Below are positions 37,801 through 45,967 of a stretch of DNA of 64,000 bases, in pieces. Under the pieces are notes generated by a model, which worked only from the letters and a program-made list of their open reading frames with translations, was not told the origin of the DNA and made no database searches. Numbering within the stretch: the first letter of the stretch is position 1; every line of letters starts with the position of its first letter. A program made the position numbers and the translations under genes. This DNA is from Porphyromonas sp. oral taxon 278 str. W7784 (GTDB taxonomy: Bacteria > Bacteroidota > Bacteroidia > Bacteroidales > Porphyromonadaceae), in the NCBI RefSeq assembly GCF_000467855.2, contig NZ_KI259221.1, positions 231,013 through 295,012 on the forward strand, written 5' to 3'.

Positions 37801-38080
37801 TCTGTCCGCCGAAGGCTAGAAGGATCCCTTGGGGGCGTTCCTTCTCGATGACCTTCTCGATGAAGAAGGGAGTGACGGGCAGGAAGTAGATCTCATCTGC
37901 TATCCCTTCGGAGGTCTGGACAGTAGCGATATTGGGGTTGACGAGGACCGTGTGTATCCCCTCCTCACGCATCGCCTTGAGTGCCTGAGAGCCAGAGTAG
38001 TCGAACTCTCCTGCTTCCCCGATCTTCAGGGCTCCAGATCCTAGGAGAAGGACCTTCTGTATCTTATTCTTGTCGATCAT
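34841..38080 (-). CDS. carB: Carbamoyl-phosphate synthase large subunit
   Basis: CarB makes carbamoyl phosphate from bicarbonate, ATP and ammonia supplied by CarA, feeding pyrimidine and arginine synthesis. The 1079-residue protein has two ATP-grasp halves: the first starts KVLLLGSGALKIGEAGEFDYSG with VRAAYALGGLGSGF-type glycine-rich loop (here IIRAAYALGG), and the second starts VVVLGSGAYRIGSSVEFDW. The C-terminal regulatory domain (about 940 onward) includes STGGYKQKVDMLDAA. It lies 22 bp after carA. Confidence 0.97.
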   Translation of the reverse strand: MIDKNKIQKVLLLGSGALKIGEAGEFDYSGSQALKAMREEGIHTVLVNPNIATVQTSEGIADEIYFLPVTPFFIEKVIEKERPQGILLAFGGQTALNCGVALHQSGVLSKYNVEVLGTPVEAIMNTEDRDLFARKLDEIQVKTIQSHAVECVEDARRAAASLGYPVIIRAAYALGGLGSGFCDNEEELDELCSKAFAFSPQVLVEKSLKGWKEVEYEVVRDCYDNCITVCNMENFDPLGIHTGESIVIAPSQTLTNNEYHKLREIAIRIVRHIGIVGECNVQYALDPDSEDYRVIEVNARLSRSSALASKATGYPLAFVAAKLGLGYGLFELKNSVTRTTPAFFEPALDYVVCKLPRWDLGKFHGVSRELGSSMKSVGEVMAIGRTFEEAMQKGLRMIGQGMHGFVGNNTKEIPASELDGALKAPTDTRVFAISQAFSMGYTVDQIHELTKIDRWFLDKLQSIVRTSDRLAAVKEISDLDRELLLRAKRQGFSDFQIARFILSKQGIKAHDRDALAVRALRKKLGVLPVVKQIDTLAAEYPAETNYLYLTYSGTANDIAYEGDGRSVVVLGSGAYRIGSSVEFDWCGVNALQTIRQQGLRSIMINYNPETVSTDYDITDRLYFDELTFERVLDILDLETPRGVILSTGGQIPNNLALKLHSQRIPILGTQAEDIDRAEDRHKFSAMLDELGIDQPRWQELTSLEDIDTFIREVGFPVLVRPSYVLSGAAMNVCSNSEELYRFLELAADVSKEHPVVVSQFIEHAKEVEIDAVAQRGEIVAYAISEHIEFAGVHSGDATIQFPGQKLYVETVRRIKRISRQIAEALHISGPFNIQFLAKGNEIKVIECNLRASRSFPFVSKVLKINFIELATRIMLGQRVEKPNKSAFDLDYVGIKASQFSFARLQKADPVLGVDMMSTGEVGCLGDDTNEAILKSMLSVGYRIPKRSVLLSTGGYKQKVDMLDAAHLLHERGYELYATQGTHDMLAENGIPSTVVFWPTDEGKHPQALDLLHEKKIDMVVNINKNLTAGELTNGYRLRRAAIDLNIPLLTNARLASAFITAFCTLPVEELQIKSWAEYK

Positions 38081-38102
38081 TGTCTCTTACGTTTGGAGGG
38101 GA

Positions 38103-39176
38103 TTAAATCAAGTTGAGGAACTCTTCGAAGATAAAGACTGTGTCCGTCGGACCACTACAAGCCTCGGGGTGGAACTGAGCCGAGAAGAAGGGCAGCGTCT
38201 CATGGCATATCCCTTCGTTGGAGCCATCGTTAAGGTTGACGTACTTCTCTCGCCAACCGGGCCCCAGCGTCGAGGCATCGACAGCGTAGCCATGATTCTG
38301 GCTGGTGATATAGCAGCGGTTGGTCCCGACCTCACGTACAGGCTGATTGTGACTGCGGTGCCCGTACTTCATCTTCGAGATCTTCGCTCCTGCTGCAGCC
38401 GCTAGAAGCTGGTTACCCATACAGATACCACAGATGGGCTTCTTCCGCTCAAATGCTTTACGTATATGCTCGACAGTGATACGGCACATGTTGGGGTCCC
38501 CAGGGCCATTGGATAGGAAGAGCCCGTCGAAGTCGATCTCATTGAAGTCATAGTCCCAGGGGACTCTATATAGGGTCACGTCGGGGCGGATGAGGTTGCG
38601 GACGATGTTGTTCTTCGCTCCGCAGTCTACGAGCACGACCTTCTTCGGTCCGTTGCCATAGATAGTGACTTCCTTGGGCGAAGCTTCTGCCACGAGGTTG
38701 CGAGCATTAGGATCGTCCAAGGGGATATCTTCTCCCCCCTCGAGGACGATCTTGCCCTTCATAGAGCCTTTCTCTCGGAGCGTCTTGGCTAGCTCACGTG
38801 TATCGATGCCCGTAAGACCGAAGACATGCTCCCGGCGGAGCCATTCTGCGAGCGAGCCCTCAGAGTTCCAGTGGCTGTGCTCTTCAGAGTAGTCAGAGAC
38901 TACGATCCCTAGGGGGTGGATCTCATCGCTCTCTCTGAAGAAGGCGATACCGTGCTCATCTCGCTTGGGGGAAGGCACCCCATAGTTCCCGACCAGGGGA
39001 TAAGTCATGACGAGGATCTGCCCCCGATAGCTGGGGTCAGTGAAGCTCTCCGTATAGCCAGTCATCGCGGTATTGAAGACGACTTCGCCTGCCACAGGGG
39101 CATCATAGCCGAACGAGTAGCCTTCGAAGCGACTCCCATCATCGAGGATCAAAGTAGCTCTTTTGTAGTCTTGCAT
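38103..39176 (-). CDS. carA: Carbamoyl-phosphate synthase small (glutaminase) subunit
   Basis: CarA releases ammonia from glutamine for CarB. The 357-residue protein has the N-terminal carA domain (ATLILDDGSRFEGYSFG, then FNTAMTGYTESFTDPSY) and a class I amidotransferase domain with nucleophile in ICGICMGNQLL (about residue 250) and catalytic His in FHPEACSGP. All are in place. The 225-bp region before it contains two hairpins and a promoter box, suggesting leader control. Confidence 0.97.
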   Translation of the reverse strand: MQDYKRATLILDDGSRFEGYSFGYDAPVAGEVVFNTAMTGYTESFTDPSYRGQILVMTYPLVGNYGVPSPKRDEHGIAFFRESDEIHPLGIVVSDYSEEHSHWNSEGSLAEWLRREHVFGLTGIDTRELAKTLREKGSMKGKIVLEGGEDIPLDDPNARNLVAEASPKEVTIYGNGPKKVVLVDCGAKNNIVRNLIRPDVTLYRVPWDYDFNEIDFDGLFLSNGPGDPNMCRITVEHIRKAFERKKPICGICMGNQLLAAAAGAKISKMKYGHRSHNQPVREVGTNRCYITSQNHGYAVDASTLGPGWREKYVNLNDGSNEGICHETLPFFSAQFHPEACSGPTDTVFIFEEFLNLI

Positions 39177-39234
39177 AGGGACGGATACTTAATGAAGATG
39201 TGTAGAGACAGGTGCGCCGAGGTCATATATAAAG

Positions 39235-39276
39235 AGAAAAGCCGTCTACCAAGCAGGGCTTGACATACGGCTTTCT
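39235..39276 (-). terminator. Terminator-like hairpin in the carAB leader
   Basis: Read on the minus strand, AGAAAGCCGT (39276-39267) pairs with ACGGCTTTTCT (39245-39235), with an inner CAAGC/GCTTG stem, followed by CTTTATAT. It lies between the metK stop and carA. It is either metK's terminator or a carAB attenuator, depending on where transcription starts. Confidence 0.65.
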
Positions 39277-39330
39277 ATATTTTGTGTCGCTCAGAGGGAG
39301 CGAAGACCTCAGTATCATCTGATCGTTTGT

Positions 39331-39370
39331 GCATGCAAATGCAGAGCCTCTTTGACTCTGCTTTGCATGC
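39331..39370. repeat. 15-bp inverted repeat at the putative carA promoter
   Basis: GCATGCAAATGCAGAG (39331-39346) and CTCTGCTTTGCATGC (39356-39370) pair with one bulged base around a 9-nt loop. It may be the metK terminator or an operator, because its right arm ends in the -7 box. Confidence 0.7.
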
Positions 39371-39377
39371 AAAGGTA
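39370..39377 (-). promoter_or_regulatory. -7 box upstream of carA
   Basis: On the minus strand this reads TACCTTTG, a full TAnnTTTG match, about 194 bp before the carA start and 25 bp after the metK stop. Confidence 0.45.
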
Positions 39378-39401
39378 AGAAAATAATGAGAGACTCAGCG
39401 C

Positions 39402-40694
39402 CTAGAGTCCGAAGCTATGGCGAAGGGTATCGACGTAGTCTAGCTTCTCCCAGGTGAAGAGCTCTACTTCGTGGGCGATCTTACCACGGCTATTCGTAGA
39501 GAAGTACTTAGTCACACGGCGAGGCTCACGCCCGAAGTGCCCGTAGCTCGCCGTCTCTTGGTAGATGGGGGTGCGAAGCTTGAGACGCTGCTCGATGGCA
39601 TAGGGGCGCAGGTCGAAGATCTGCCCTACTCGCTCGGCGATGACGCTATCGGCTACGGAGACGTGCGAAGAGCCAAAGGTGTCGACGAAGATACTGATGG
39701 GCTCAGCCACGCCGATAGCGTAAGCCAGCTGGACGCATACTTCATCGGCGATACCAGCAGCGACGATGTTCTTAGCGATGTGACGAGCGGCATAGGCTGC
39801 CGAGCGGTCTACCTTCGAGGGGTCCTTACCAGAGAAAGCTCCCCCGCCGTGAGGAGCCTTCCCCCCATAGGTATCTACTATGATCTTGCGACCCGTGAGC
39901 CCGGTATCGCCATGGGGGCCCCCGATGACGAACTTACCCGTGGGGTTCACATACAGCTTGAAGTCTGCATCGAGTGTCTGCTGGATCTGCTCGGGGTAGC
40001 GCCCTAGTACACGTGGGAGGAGGATCTGGCGGATATCCTCGGTGATACGAGCCTGCATCTGAGCGTCAGCCGCTGCCTGCGCCTCTGGTGAAGCATCACT
40101 GGGCTCAATGAATTCGTCGTGCTGGGTACTGATGACGATGGTATCGATACGCAGGGGCTTCCCCTCGTCCGAATACTCGACCGTCACCTGACTCTTGGCG
40201 TCGGGACGGAGGTAAGGCATCAGGTGAAGCTCCTCCTTGCGGATACGGGCGAGCTCCTCCAGGAGAGCATGCGACAGGTCAAGAGGCAGAGGCATCAGCG
40301 AAGGCGTCTCACGACAGGCGTAGCCGAACATGATCCCCTGGTCGCCTGCTCCCTGCTCCTCGGGTGCGAGGCGCTCGACACCACGGTTGATGTCAGCGCT
40401 CTGCCCATGGATAGCGGAGAGGACACCACAGCTATCGGCGTCGAAGCAATAAGCGCTCTTGTTGTAGCCGATCCCTCGGATGACGTCTCGGGCTATATCC
40501 TGTAGCTCGACGTAGGCATCACTCTTGACTTCGCCTGCGAGCACGACCTGCCCCGTGGTCACGAGCGTCTCACACGCCACCTTGGAGTACGGGTCGAGTG
40601 CCATGAAGTGGTCTAGGATGGCGTCGGATATTTGGTCTGCTACTTTGTCGGGATGCCCTTCGGAGACAGACTCAGAGGTAAAGAGATAACTCAT
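39402..40694 (-). CDS. metK: S-adenosylmethionine synthetase
   Basis: MetK makes SAM from methionine and ATP. The 430-residue protein begins [21 protein letters not shown], the normal family start. The frame stays open 195 bp upstream, but that stretch is Ser/Thr-rich, unlike any MetK, and overlaps the structured leader. The hexapeptide [12 protein letters not shown], the phosphate loop GGGAFSGKD and the ATP-binding [20 protein letters not shown] are all present. It is the first gene of a minus-strand run metK-carA-carB. A long, highly structured leader precedes it. Confidence 0.97.
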   Translation of the reverse strand: MSYLFTSESVSEGHPDKVADQISDAILDHFMALDPYSKVACETLVTTGQVVLAGEVKSDAYVELQDIARDVIRGIGYNKSAYCFDADSCGVLSAIHGQSADINRGVERLAPEEQGAGDQGIMFGYACRETPSLMPLPLDLSHALLEELARIRKEELHLMPYLRPDAKSQVTVEYSDEGKPLRIDTIVISTQHDEFIEPSDASPEAQAAADAQMQARITEDIRQILLPRVLGRYPEQIQQTLDADFKLYVNPTGKFVIGGPHGDTGLTGRKIIVDTYGGKAPHGGGAFSGKDPSKVDRSAAYAARHIAKNIVAAGIADEVCVQLAYAIGVAEPISIFVDTFGSSHVSVADSVIAERVGQIFDLRPYAIEQRLKLRTPIYQETASYGHFGREPRRVTKYFSTNSRGKIAHEVELFTWEKLDYVDTLRHSFGL

Positions 40695-40923
40695 CGGTAT
40701 ATCTATTGTATATGGGTTAGTGATCAGAGAAGTAGCCTCAGTCAAGCGGATACAAGAAGACCTCAGCTGCCGATAGGTGCAACCAAGGTCGAGGTGAGCT
40801 AAGTCTGTCGTAGAGGATGAGGAGCTAAAGGTGAAGCTCCATCGAGACGACGGGTTTAGCATTTTTTCTCGTGGTTGCAAGCATCTCAAATCTATCCACG
40901 TCCCCCGTGGGGGCTACTTCCGC
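40695..40923 (-). ncRNA. Structured metK 5' leader (candidate riboswitch-like element)
   Basis: Starting right after the minus-strand -7 box, the leader can form strictly nested helices. P1 is GAAGTAGCC (40920-40912) with GGCTACTTC (40737-40729). P2 is TGCAACCA (40879-40872) with 40785-40778. P3 is CGAG (40871-40868) with 40793-40790. P4 is GCTAA (40860-40856) with 40802-40798. P5 is GTCGT (40851-40847) with 40811-40807. P6 is GGAGCT (40840-40835) with 40826-40821, with an 8-nt loop. A side hairpin CCACG/CGTGG (40910-40896) follows P1, and GATAG (40896-40892) can pair with 40776-40772. About 34 unpaired A/U-rich bases precede the ATG. I do not recognise the core of SAM-I, SAM-II, SAM-III or SAM-IV. 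The fold was found by eye; ligand binding is inference. Confidence 0.6.
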
Positions 40924-40926
40924 TGG

Positions 40927-40934
40927 CAAAGGTA
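40927..40934 (-). promoter_or_regulatory. -7 box for metK
   Basis: Minus strand TACCTTTG, a full TAnnTTTG match. It places the transcript start at about 40923, three bases before helix P1 of the leader. Confidence 0.6.
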
Positions 40935-41049
40935 CACTTTTTCTCCGACTCCGTCTACCCTGCTCTTGGGATGGAGGTACAAAGAGCACACTTCTCCCGA
41001 GCTAAGTCCCAGGATCTAGCCCTGTCTAATATCCAGCCGACAGAGGAAG

Positions 41050-41106
41050 CAGTAGCGCCTCCGGAGAAGCACCAGTAGGACCTCTCGGGAGGCGCTACTG
41101 GTGCTA
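41050..41106. repeat. Inverted repeat with two mutually exclusive pairings
   Basis: CAGTAGCGCCTCC (41050-41062) is the perfect complement of 41088-41100. AGCACCAGTAG (41068-41078) is the perfect complement of 41096-41106, sharing CTACTG with the first pairing. It lies in the 624-bp region between the divergent metK and uvrA promoters. The remaining sequence there (40935-41049 and 41107-41236) shows nothing else I can name. Confidence 0.7.
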
Positions 41107-41236
41107 CTAGCTAGTCGAAGAGCCCCCTATAAACGAAGCAAGCCAAGAGACACTCTACCAGCCCCAGTCGAAGGGTGGGACGCAGGAGCTAAGCTTCGGG
41201 AGATGGACAGAACTAAATCCTCTACCCGATTATTCT

Positions 41237-41244
41237 TAATTTTG
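41237..41244 (+). promoter_or_regulatory. -7 box for uvrA
   Basis: TAATTTTG matches TAnnTTTG, 74 bp before the uvrA ATG. Confidence 0.55.
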
Positions 41245-41318
41245 TAAGAATAGCAGACGGGCTCCTTCGGAGCAACGGCCTCCCCTACCCGTCGCGACCT
41301 AACCCCTCCTCCATCTCG

Positions 41319-44210
41319 ATGGCTAAGAAAGAAACGAAGAAGACTCCCGCCCCACTCAACGACCGCCAGGATACGGCAGACCACATCCTCCTGCACCATG
41401 TGCGTGTCAATAATCTCAAGGACATAGACCTAGCCATCCCCCGAGGCCAACTCATCGTCGTCACCGGGGTGAGTGGTTCGGGGAAGAGTTCGCTCGCCTT
41501 CGACACGCTCTATGCCGAGGGCCAGCGTCGCTACGTGGAGAGTCTCTCGTCGTACGCCCGTCAGTTCGTCGGTCGTATGGCTAAGCCCGAGGCCGACTGG
41601 ATACGTGGGCTTCCCCCAGCTATAGCCATCGAGCAGCGTGTCGTCAGCCGTAATCCCCGCTCTACCGTAGCGACCTCTACCGAGATCTACGAGTACCTGC
41701 GCCTGCTCTATGCCCGTATCGGGAAGACCATCTCCCCCAGCTCGGGGCAGGAGGTGCGCAAGCACACGGTGAAGGACGTCCTTCGCTACGCCAAGGGGCT
41801 CCCCGTGGGTAGTCGTGTCTACCTCATCGTACCCCTACACGTCCCCGAGGGGCGACAGCTCTCCGCTCATCTCGAGATCCAGCTACAGCAGGGCTACAGC
41901 CGACTGTGGACACCCGAGGGGATCCTAGCTATCGAGGATGCTCTACTCTGGAGCGACGACCGAGCTGAAGGGCTCTATCTCCTGATCGACCGCCTAGCGA
42001 TCAGCGAAGACCTTGAAGCCGTAGACCGCCTAGGCGAATCGGTAGAGACGGCCTTCTTCGAGGGGCGTGGCGTCTGCTATCTCGCTATCGAAGAGATGAC
42101 CGAGGCAGGACGACAGCCTGTACGCCTCCAGGAGTTCAGCAATATCTTCGAAGCCGATGGTCGGGTCTTCCAGGAGCCTTCGCCCGAGATGTTCAGCTTC
42201 AACAACCCCATCGGTGCCTGCCCCGAGTGCGAAGGCTTCGGGAAGGTCGTAGGCATTGACCACCGTTTGGTCATCCCCGACCCTAGTCTCTCCGTCTATG
42301 ACGATGCAGTGGCATGCTGGCGAGGGGAAGTGTCTTCGGAGTGGAAGCACTTCTTCATCCGCTATGCCGATAAGGCGAAGTTCCCCATACACCGACCCTA
42401 CGAAGAACTCACTGAGGAGCAGAAGGCTCAGCTGTGGGATGGCCTCCCGACCAAGGAGTACGGCCCCATCGGCATCACCCCTTACTTCGACTATCTACGA
42501 AGCCAGCTCCATAAGATCCAGAACCGTGTGCGCATCGCCCACTTCACGGGTAAGACCATCTGCCCTACCTGCCATGGAGATCGCCTCAAGCCTGATGCCC
42601 TCTGTGTACGTATCGGGGGGAAGAACATCGCCGAAGTCGTATCGATGACCCTCTGGGAGGCTCGGGACTTCTTCGACCAGCTCCAGTTGAGCCAGGCCGA
42701 CGCCTTCATCGCTAAGCGCCTACTCCATGAGATAGGCTCCCGACTGACTTTCCTAGACGAAGTGGGTCTGGGCTACCTTACCCTCGACCGCCTCTCCAGC
42801 ACGCTCTCGGGTGGGGAGAGCCAGCGTGTGACCCTAGCTACTCAGCTCGGTAGTAGCCTCGTGGGCTCACTCTACGTACTCGACGAGCCCAGTATCGGTC
42901 TCCATCAGAGAGATACTGAGCGCCTGATCCAAGTAGTGCGTCGCCTCCGTGATCTCGGCAATACCGTCGTCGTCGTAGAGCACGACGAAGAGATGATGCG
43001 TGCCGCAGACTACATCATCGACATCGGCCCTGATGCTGGGCGTGGGGGAGGCGAAGTCGTCTATGCGGGGCCCGCCTCAGAGATCAACAGCACGACACCT
43101 GGCTACACGGCAGCTTATCTGACGGGACGAGAGGAGATTCCCCTCCCCTCCGTCCGTCGCCCATGGAATAGCTACATCGAGCTAGAAGGAGCGACGCTAC
43201 ACAACCTCAAGGACGTCACCGTCCGCTTCCCACTACATGCCCTCACCGTCGTCAGCGGTGTCAGCGGTTCGGGCAAGAGCACGCTGATGCGAGAGCTCTT
43301 CTACGAGGGCGTCTCCCGTACGCTCAATAGAGAGCCGATGGATCACCTAGAGCTACGGGGTATCTCGGGCGACCTCAAGTCCATCAGTCAGATCGAGTAT
43401 GTCGACCAGAACAACATAGGGCGAAGCTCCCGCTCCAACCCCGTGACCTACGTCGGCGCCTTCGATACCATCCGTGAGCTCTATGCAGGCCTCCCGCTAT
43501 CGAAGCAGATGGGCTTCAAGCCTTATTACTTCAGTTTCAACAAGGAGGGGGGACGCTGTGAGCGCTGTCAGGGCGCAGGTGTCATCACCGTGGAGATGCA
43601 GTTCATGGCCGACATCACGCTCCCCTGCGAAGCCTGTCACGGCTTACGTTTCCGCAAGGAACTCTTAGAGGTAGAGTACTGTGGGACGAACATCTCTCAA
43701 CTCCTCGACCTGAGCGTCGATGAGGCGGTCGAGTTCTTTGAGGCCAATCGAGCCTCTTCCTCCTTGACCTCCAAGATCATTGACCAGCTACGTCCCCTGC
43801 AGAAGGTAGGGCTAGGGTACATCAAGCTTGGGCAGTCAGGCTCTACCCTCTCCGGTGGGGAGAATCAGCGAGTCAAACTGGCCTATTACCTCGGGAAGGG
43901 GAAGAAACTCCCTACCCTCTTCATCTTCGACGAACCCACCACAGGCTTGCACTTCCATGACATCCGCACCTTGCTCCAGGCTCTACAAGCCCTCGTAGAC
44001 CAAGGGCACTCAGTGATCGTCATCGAGCACAATCTAGAGGTCATCCAGGCTGCCGACTGGGTCATCGATATGGGACCCGAAGGCGGGAAGGCTGGAGGCT
44101 ATATCGTAGCCGAAGGGACACCCGAAGCTATTGCTTCCTGCGCCGAGTCTGCCACAGGGCGCTACCTGAAGGACCTCCTTCAAGCCAAGCTCAAGCCCAA
44201 GCGTAAGTAG
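41319..44210 (+). CDS. uvrA: Excinuclease ABC subunit A
   Basis: UvrA is the damage sensor of nucleotide excision repair and loads UvrB. The 963-residue protein has two ABC ATPase modules, each with Walker A GVSGSGKS (about residues 50-57 and 646-653) and a signature LSGGESQR / LSGGENQR. Zinc-finger cysteines occur in CPECEGFGK, CPTCHGD and the second-half CERCQGAG ... CEACHG. The signature helices and the QFVGRMAKPEADWIRGLPPAIAIEQ insertion-domain lead are in place. It is a single-gene unit with its own promoter and a strong terminator. Confidence 0.97.
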   Translation: MAKKETKKTPAPLNDRQDTADHILLHHVRVNNLKDIDLAIPRGQLIVVTGVSGSGKSSLAFDTLYAEGQRRYVESLSSYARQFVGRMAKPEADWIRGLPPAIAIEQRVVSRNPRSTVATSTEIYEYLRLLYARIGKTISPSSGQEVRKHTVKDVLRYAKGLPVGSRVYLIVPLHVPEGRQLSAHLEIQLQQGYSRLWTPEGILAIEDALLWSDDRAEGLYLLIDRLAISEDLEAVDRLGESVETAFFEGRGVCYLAIEEMTEAGRQPVRLQEFSNIFEADGRVFQEPSPEMFSFNNPIGACPECEGFGKVVGIDHRLVIPDPSLSVYDDAVACWRGEVSSEWKHFFIRYADKAKFPIHRPYEELTEEQKAQLWDGLPTKEYGPIGITPYFDYLRSQLHKIQNRVRIAHFTGKTICPTCHGDRLKPDALCVRIGGKNIAEVVSMTLWEARDFFDQLQLSQADAFIAKRLLHEIGSRLTFLDEVGLGYLTLDRLSSTLSGGESQRVTLATQLGSSLVGSLYVLDEPSIGLHQRDTERLIQVVRRLRDLGNTVVVVEHDEEMMRAADYIIDIGPDAGRGGGEVVYAGPASEINSTTPGYTAAYLTGREEIPLPSVRRPWNSYIELEGATLHNLKDVTVRFPLHALTVVSGVSGSGKSTLMRELFYEGVSRTLNREPMDHLELRGISGDLKSISQIEYVDQNNIGRSSRSNPVTYVGAFDTIRELYAGLPLSKQMGFKPYYFSFNKEGGRCERCQGAGVITVEMQFMADITLPCEACHGLRFRKELLEVEYCGTNISQLLDLSVDEAVEFFEANRASSSLTSKIIDQLRPLQKVGLGYIKLGQSGSTLSGGENQRVKLAYYLGKGKKLPTLFIFDEPTTGLHFHDIRTLLQALQALVDQGHSVIVIEHNLEVIQAADWVIDMGPEGGKAGGYIVAEGTPEAIASCAESATGRYLKDLLQAKLKPKRK

Positions 44211-44326
44211 CTCCCGACACCAGTCGCAATTCGACTGAAGCGCTACCACAGAGAGCGCTCTAGTAGAGCTCTAAGCCATCCGGAGTACTCGCTGTAAGAC
44301 CCTCCATAGCATCCCCTATAAAACGA

Positions 44327-44363
44327 ACCAAGCGCTAATCCTCCCTGAGGATTAGCGCTTGGT
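44327..44363. terminator. 17-bp hairpin terminator of uvrA
   Basis: Arms 44327-44343 and 44347-44363 (ACCAAGCGCTAATCCTC and complement) are perfect with a 3-nt loop. The 339-bp gap 44211-44549 holds this and the next hairpin; 44364-44473 shows nothing identifiable. Confidence 0.85.
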
Positions 44364-44473
44364 CTAATTGGGGCGTAGCTCTGATACGAGAGGGCCACAG
44401 GATACGGCACTACACCGCCTGCCTAGCGCTCGGAGAAGCCTACCCCATACCCTCTCAAACGAAAGGGATAAAA

Positions 44474-44530
44474 AAGGGAAGCCCCCAAGTCGATAGCCTG
44501 TATGAGGCTTCGGACTTGGGGGCTTCCCTT
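44474..44530. terminator. 18-bp hairpin terminator of the TlpA-like gene
   Basis: Arms 44474-44491 and 44513-44530 (AAGGGAAGCCCCCAAGTC and complement) are perfect, with a second small AGCCT/AGGCT stem in the loop. It is A-rich on the left, giving a T-run for the minus-strand gene. Confidence 0.85.
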
Positions 44531-44549
44531 GTGGTATTTACTCTATTGC

Positions 44550-45707
44550 TTAGAGCTTACCGCCAGTGGTCTTCAGGATCTCGTCCAGCTGGGCATTGAC
44601 CATATCGCCACGTAGATCTCGGGCGACGATCTTACCGCTGGGATCGAAGAGGATGAGCTGAGGAATACCTGCGATACCATATAGGTCCGTCGCATCCTTA
44701 TCATTGAAGATCTGAGGCCATGTGATCTCTAGATCCTTCATCGCTTGCAGGTGATCCTCCATCTTGTCCCAAACGACAGCACCGAGGATGACTAAGCCCT
44801 TGTCCGTGTACGCATCCCGTACTTTCTTCAGGTGAGCGATCTCACGACGGCAAGGCCCGCACCAAGAGGCCCAGAAGTCTACCAGCACGTAGTGTCCCTT
44901 ACCGACATAGCAACTGAGGCTAACGGGCTTGCTCGCATCATCGACTCCATCGAAGTCTACAAACTGTGCCCCAGGCTTAGTAGCCTCGAGACGGCGGAGA
45001 CGCTCTACCTGCTTGACGATCGTCTCTTCATTGCGGAGGCTTTCACTAACTTCCTTGAGGTAGCCTTCTGCCTTAGCAAGGTCTATATCTTCCTGTGCAA
45101 GGAGGGTCTGAAGAGCATAGTAGCCGAGAGCGTCGTCACGGTGGGCCTTGAGGTCAGCCAGCACGCCAGGCAGGATCTGAGCATAGTATTCCTTGACGAC
45201 CTTCTCCATGCCTTCTTCCTTCTGCTGATCAGAGAGGGTCTTGTCGGAGCGGAGCTTCATCAGCTTCTCCTTCACCCCGCTAGAGAGGGCGATCTCTTCC
45301 TTGACCTTCTGAGCACGGATATCGTTGAGCGGGGTACCCGTCGCTGCTTCAGCCTCTAGAGGAGCCTTGATGACGCCTTCCTCGGGGATGAAGGAGAGCG
45401 AGAAGGAGCGAGGCACGATTAGGTTGGCCACGATACCATCACCTCCTACGGGGCGCTCAAAGTGGAACTTCCCTCCTACGACCTTGACACTGTCCAGTGC
45501 AGTACCACTATTGGTATAGAGGTAGACCCACTTGCCGTTGGCTTCAGCGGGTGCTGTACCCTGGATCAGGTAGTGCCCGGCTTTGGGCTTGGCGACAACT
45601 GTAGCTACCTTGGATTTTGCCTTACCCTTGCGTTGGGCCACTGCGGGTAAAGCGATCGTCGTAGCCAGGGCTAGAAGCCCTAGGCGGAGCCATTGATTCT
45701 TCTTCAT
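44550..45707 (-). CDS. Secreted TlpA-like thiol-disulfide oxidoreductase with DUF4369 N-domain
   Basis: This 385-residue envelope protein has a signal peptide ending PAVAQ (about residue 25), a Lys-rich stretch, a DUF4369-type beta domain (about 45-140, HYLIQGTAPAEANGKWVYLY and VVGGKFHFE), a helical segment rich in Lys/Glu, and a C-terminal thioredoxin-fold domain with the WCGPC active site at 282-286 and the GIAGIPQLILFDPSGKIV cis-Pro region. Such Bacteroidota proteins are thought to reduce exported substrates, and the exported MsrAB could be one. The 63851 gene start resembles its signal region. Confidence 0.9.
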   Translation of the reverse strand: MKKNQWLRLGLLALATTIALPAVAQRKGKAKSKVATVVAKPKAGHYLIQGTAPAEANGKWVYLYTNSGTALDSVKVVGGKFHFERPVGGDGIVANLIVPRSFSLSFIPEEGVIKAPLEAEAATGTPLNDIRAQKVKEEIALSSGVKEKLMKLRSDKTLSDQQKEEGMEKVVKEYYAQILPGVLADLKAHRDDALGYYALQTLLAQEDIDLAKAEGYLKEVSESLRNEETIVKQVERLRRLEATKPGAQFVDFDGVDDASKPVSLSCYVGKGHYVLVDFWASWCGPCRREIAHLKKVRDAYTDKGLVILGAVVWDKMEDHLQAMKDLEITWPQIFNDKDATDLYGIAGIPQLILFDPSGKIVARDLRGDMVNAQLDEILKTTGGKL

Positions 45708-45967
45708 GTGTGTTACTAATATGTATGGATGAGTGGTAGTAATATCGAACTAAGATAAGTATAATCTCGAGACGAGCGCTATCTATGCCTCTATCGAGGT
45801 CCCAAGCTAAGGCGAGAAGGCTACCCAAAGCGAATGCTAGAGAAGCTCTACGCTCAGCTGAGGAGAAGGCTAATGGGCAGTACTCAGGAAGTCACGAGGC
45901 TAATATGAGGGGAGCACCAAAGTTAATAAGAGCGAAGCGCTATCATAAGATCGATAGGAGCGCTAGG

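Noticed and set aside
40695-40889. 65-residue N-terminal extension of MetK
   Set aside because: The extension is low-complexity, the conserved family start is [17 protein letters not shown] at 40694, and the region forms the structured leader.
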